From Erpobdella octoculata (Eukaryota > Annelida > Clitellata > Hirudinida > Erpobdellidae), in NCBI GenBank assembly GCA_963978895.1, contig OZ022247.1:19841427-19905426 (forward strand): a DNA stretch of 64,000 bases. The letters are read 5' to 3'. Positions within the stretch are counted from its first letter, which is position 1; the number at the start of each line of letters is the position of its first letter. Below are positions 63,395 through 64,000 of this stretch, piece by piece. Below the pieces are notes generated by a model. The model was given only the letters and a program-made list of their open reading frames with translations, was not told the DNA's origin and made no database searches. Both the position numbers and the translations under genes were made by a program.

Positions 63395-64000
63395 AGAGAT
63401 GTTGCGAGTACTTATGGTCCGAGTACAAGTACGAGTACGAGTACCATGGTGTCGAGTACGAGTACGAGTACGAGTACCATGGTATTAAGTTATCGAGTAC
63501 GAGTACGAGTACTGAGGTCTCGAGTACAAGTACGAGTACGAGTACAAGAAATTTTTAGCAAGTACTTTTCGAGTACTTTTTAAAGTCAACAAAATAATAG
63601 TTTATTCTACATCGAAAAACTATTACATTTAAGAAAAATTAGCGACGACAGTTTATATTCCGACATCTTAGCTCTATGGGGTCTTAAAATTATTCCGCCG
63701 TGGCTGAACTCCGCTGAACACACGTTCTACTGGTGAACTTGAAGCTCTGGAATACTTAAGGCACGAAGTGCTGGGTGATACAGTTTGTTAAGGTCACTGG
63801 AATGATTCTGCCAAAACGTTAGTGCATCATCCACATCACCAGTGATCCTCATCTCAAGATATCTGGTCAACTGTGCATCGACATCAAGGCAGGTGTCATC
63901 CAACGCCGATGAATACTTGTGAAACAACTTTGACTTTTTGGCTGGTGGGGGTGACCCAGATGGCGGCACCAACGTAACAGCAGGTGACTGAGTAATGATG
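63395..64000. mobile_element. hAT element, left end; runs off the window
   Basis: The left end starts near CAGAGATGTTGCGAGTAC and is filled with (GAGTAC)n hexamers to about 63580, a subterminal array seen in some hATs. Minus-strand hAT transposase coding follows to the window edge. The right end is outside the window. Confidence 0.6.
63727..63972 (-). CDS. hAT transposase C-terminal fragment (partial at window edge)
   Basis: Minus-strand frame with LDVDAQLTRYLEMRI, DDALTFWQNHSSDLNKLYH and ALRALSIPE, the classic start of the hAT C-terminal dimerisation domain. In intact relatives this is followed by a Ser/Glu-Arg-Val-Phe-Ser block; here the frame departs soon after SIPE and ends, so an intron or truncation lies there. 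The gene continues beyond base 64,000. Orientation agrees with the element's left end at 63.4 kb being its 3' side. Confidence 0.7.
   Translation of the reverse strand: MVPPSGSPPPAKKSKLFHKYSSALDDTCLDVDAQLTRYLEMRITGDVDDALTFWQNHSSDLNKLYHPALRALSIPELQVHQ

Overview
This is AT-rich nuclear DNA from an animal, most likely an invertebrate; the phylum cannot be fixed from sequence alone. The evidence is spliced genes with GT/AG introns, an EH-domain endocytic adaptor, F-box and C2H2 zinc-finger genes, long microsatellites, and a dense mix of Helitrons, hATs, a MULE, piggyBac, Harbinger- and mariner-like elements, a LINE and tRNA-derived SINEs.

Layout. Bases 1-17,091 hold no convincing host gene: simple repeats come first (including about 612 bp of a CACT tetranucleotide), then a Helitron cluster (6.9-14.3 kb) and a hAT MITE. 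Bases 17,092-40,171 (+) carry a 17-exon gene of the REPS1/REPS2 family, rebuilt here with every splice phase compatible (2,313 nt, 770 codons plus stop). Its introns hold a 37-copy 19-bp satellite, a 5'-truncated LINE, three TIR elements carrying transposase remnants (two hATs and one unclassified), Helitrons, a SINE and foldback elements with hammerhead-like motifs. A three-exon F-box gene runs on the minus strand (43,192-41,651), tail to tail with the REPS gene.

Bases 45.4-53.2 kb are a nest of transposons readable from target-site duplications. A mariner-like MITE is split by an 8-bp-TSD hAT. That hAT is split near its left tip by a MULE with a 9-bp TSD, and inside its transposase by a piggyBac at TTAA. 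The MULE in turn holds a Harbinger-like MITE. With the piggyBac removed and one intron spliced, the hAT transposase frame is open for 865 codons.

Bases 54.4-58.4 kb (+) hold the 3' part of a C2H2 zinc-finger gene whose intron has a hAT MITE. Downstream are a doubtful minus-strand coding remnant, another full-length Helitron, a possible terminal exon of an unidentified gene, two tRNA-derived sequences, and a hAT that runs off the right edge.

The host genes are unrelated in role (endocytic/Ral signalling adaptor, ubiquitin-ligase adaptor, DNA-binding regulator) and show no sign of co-regulation. The striking content is the mobile DNA.
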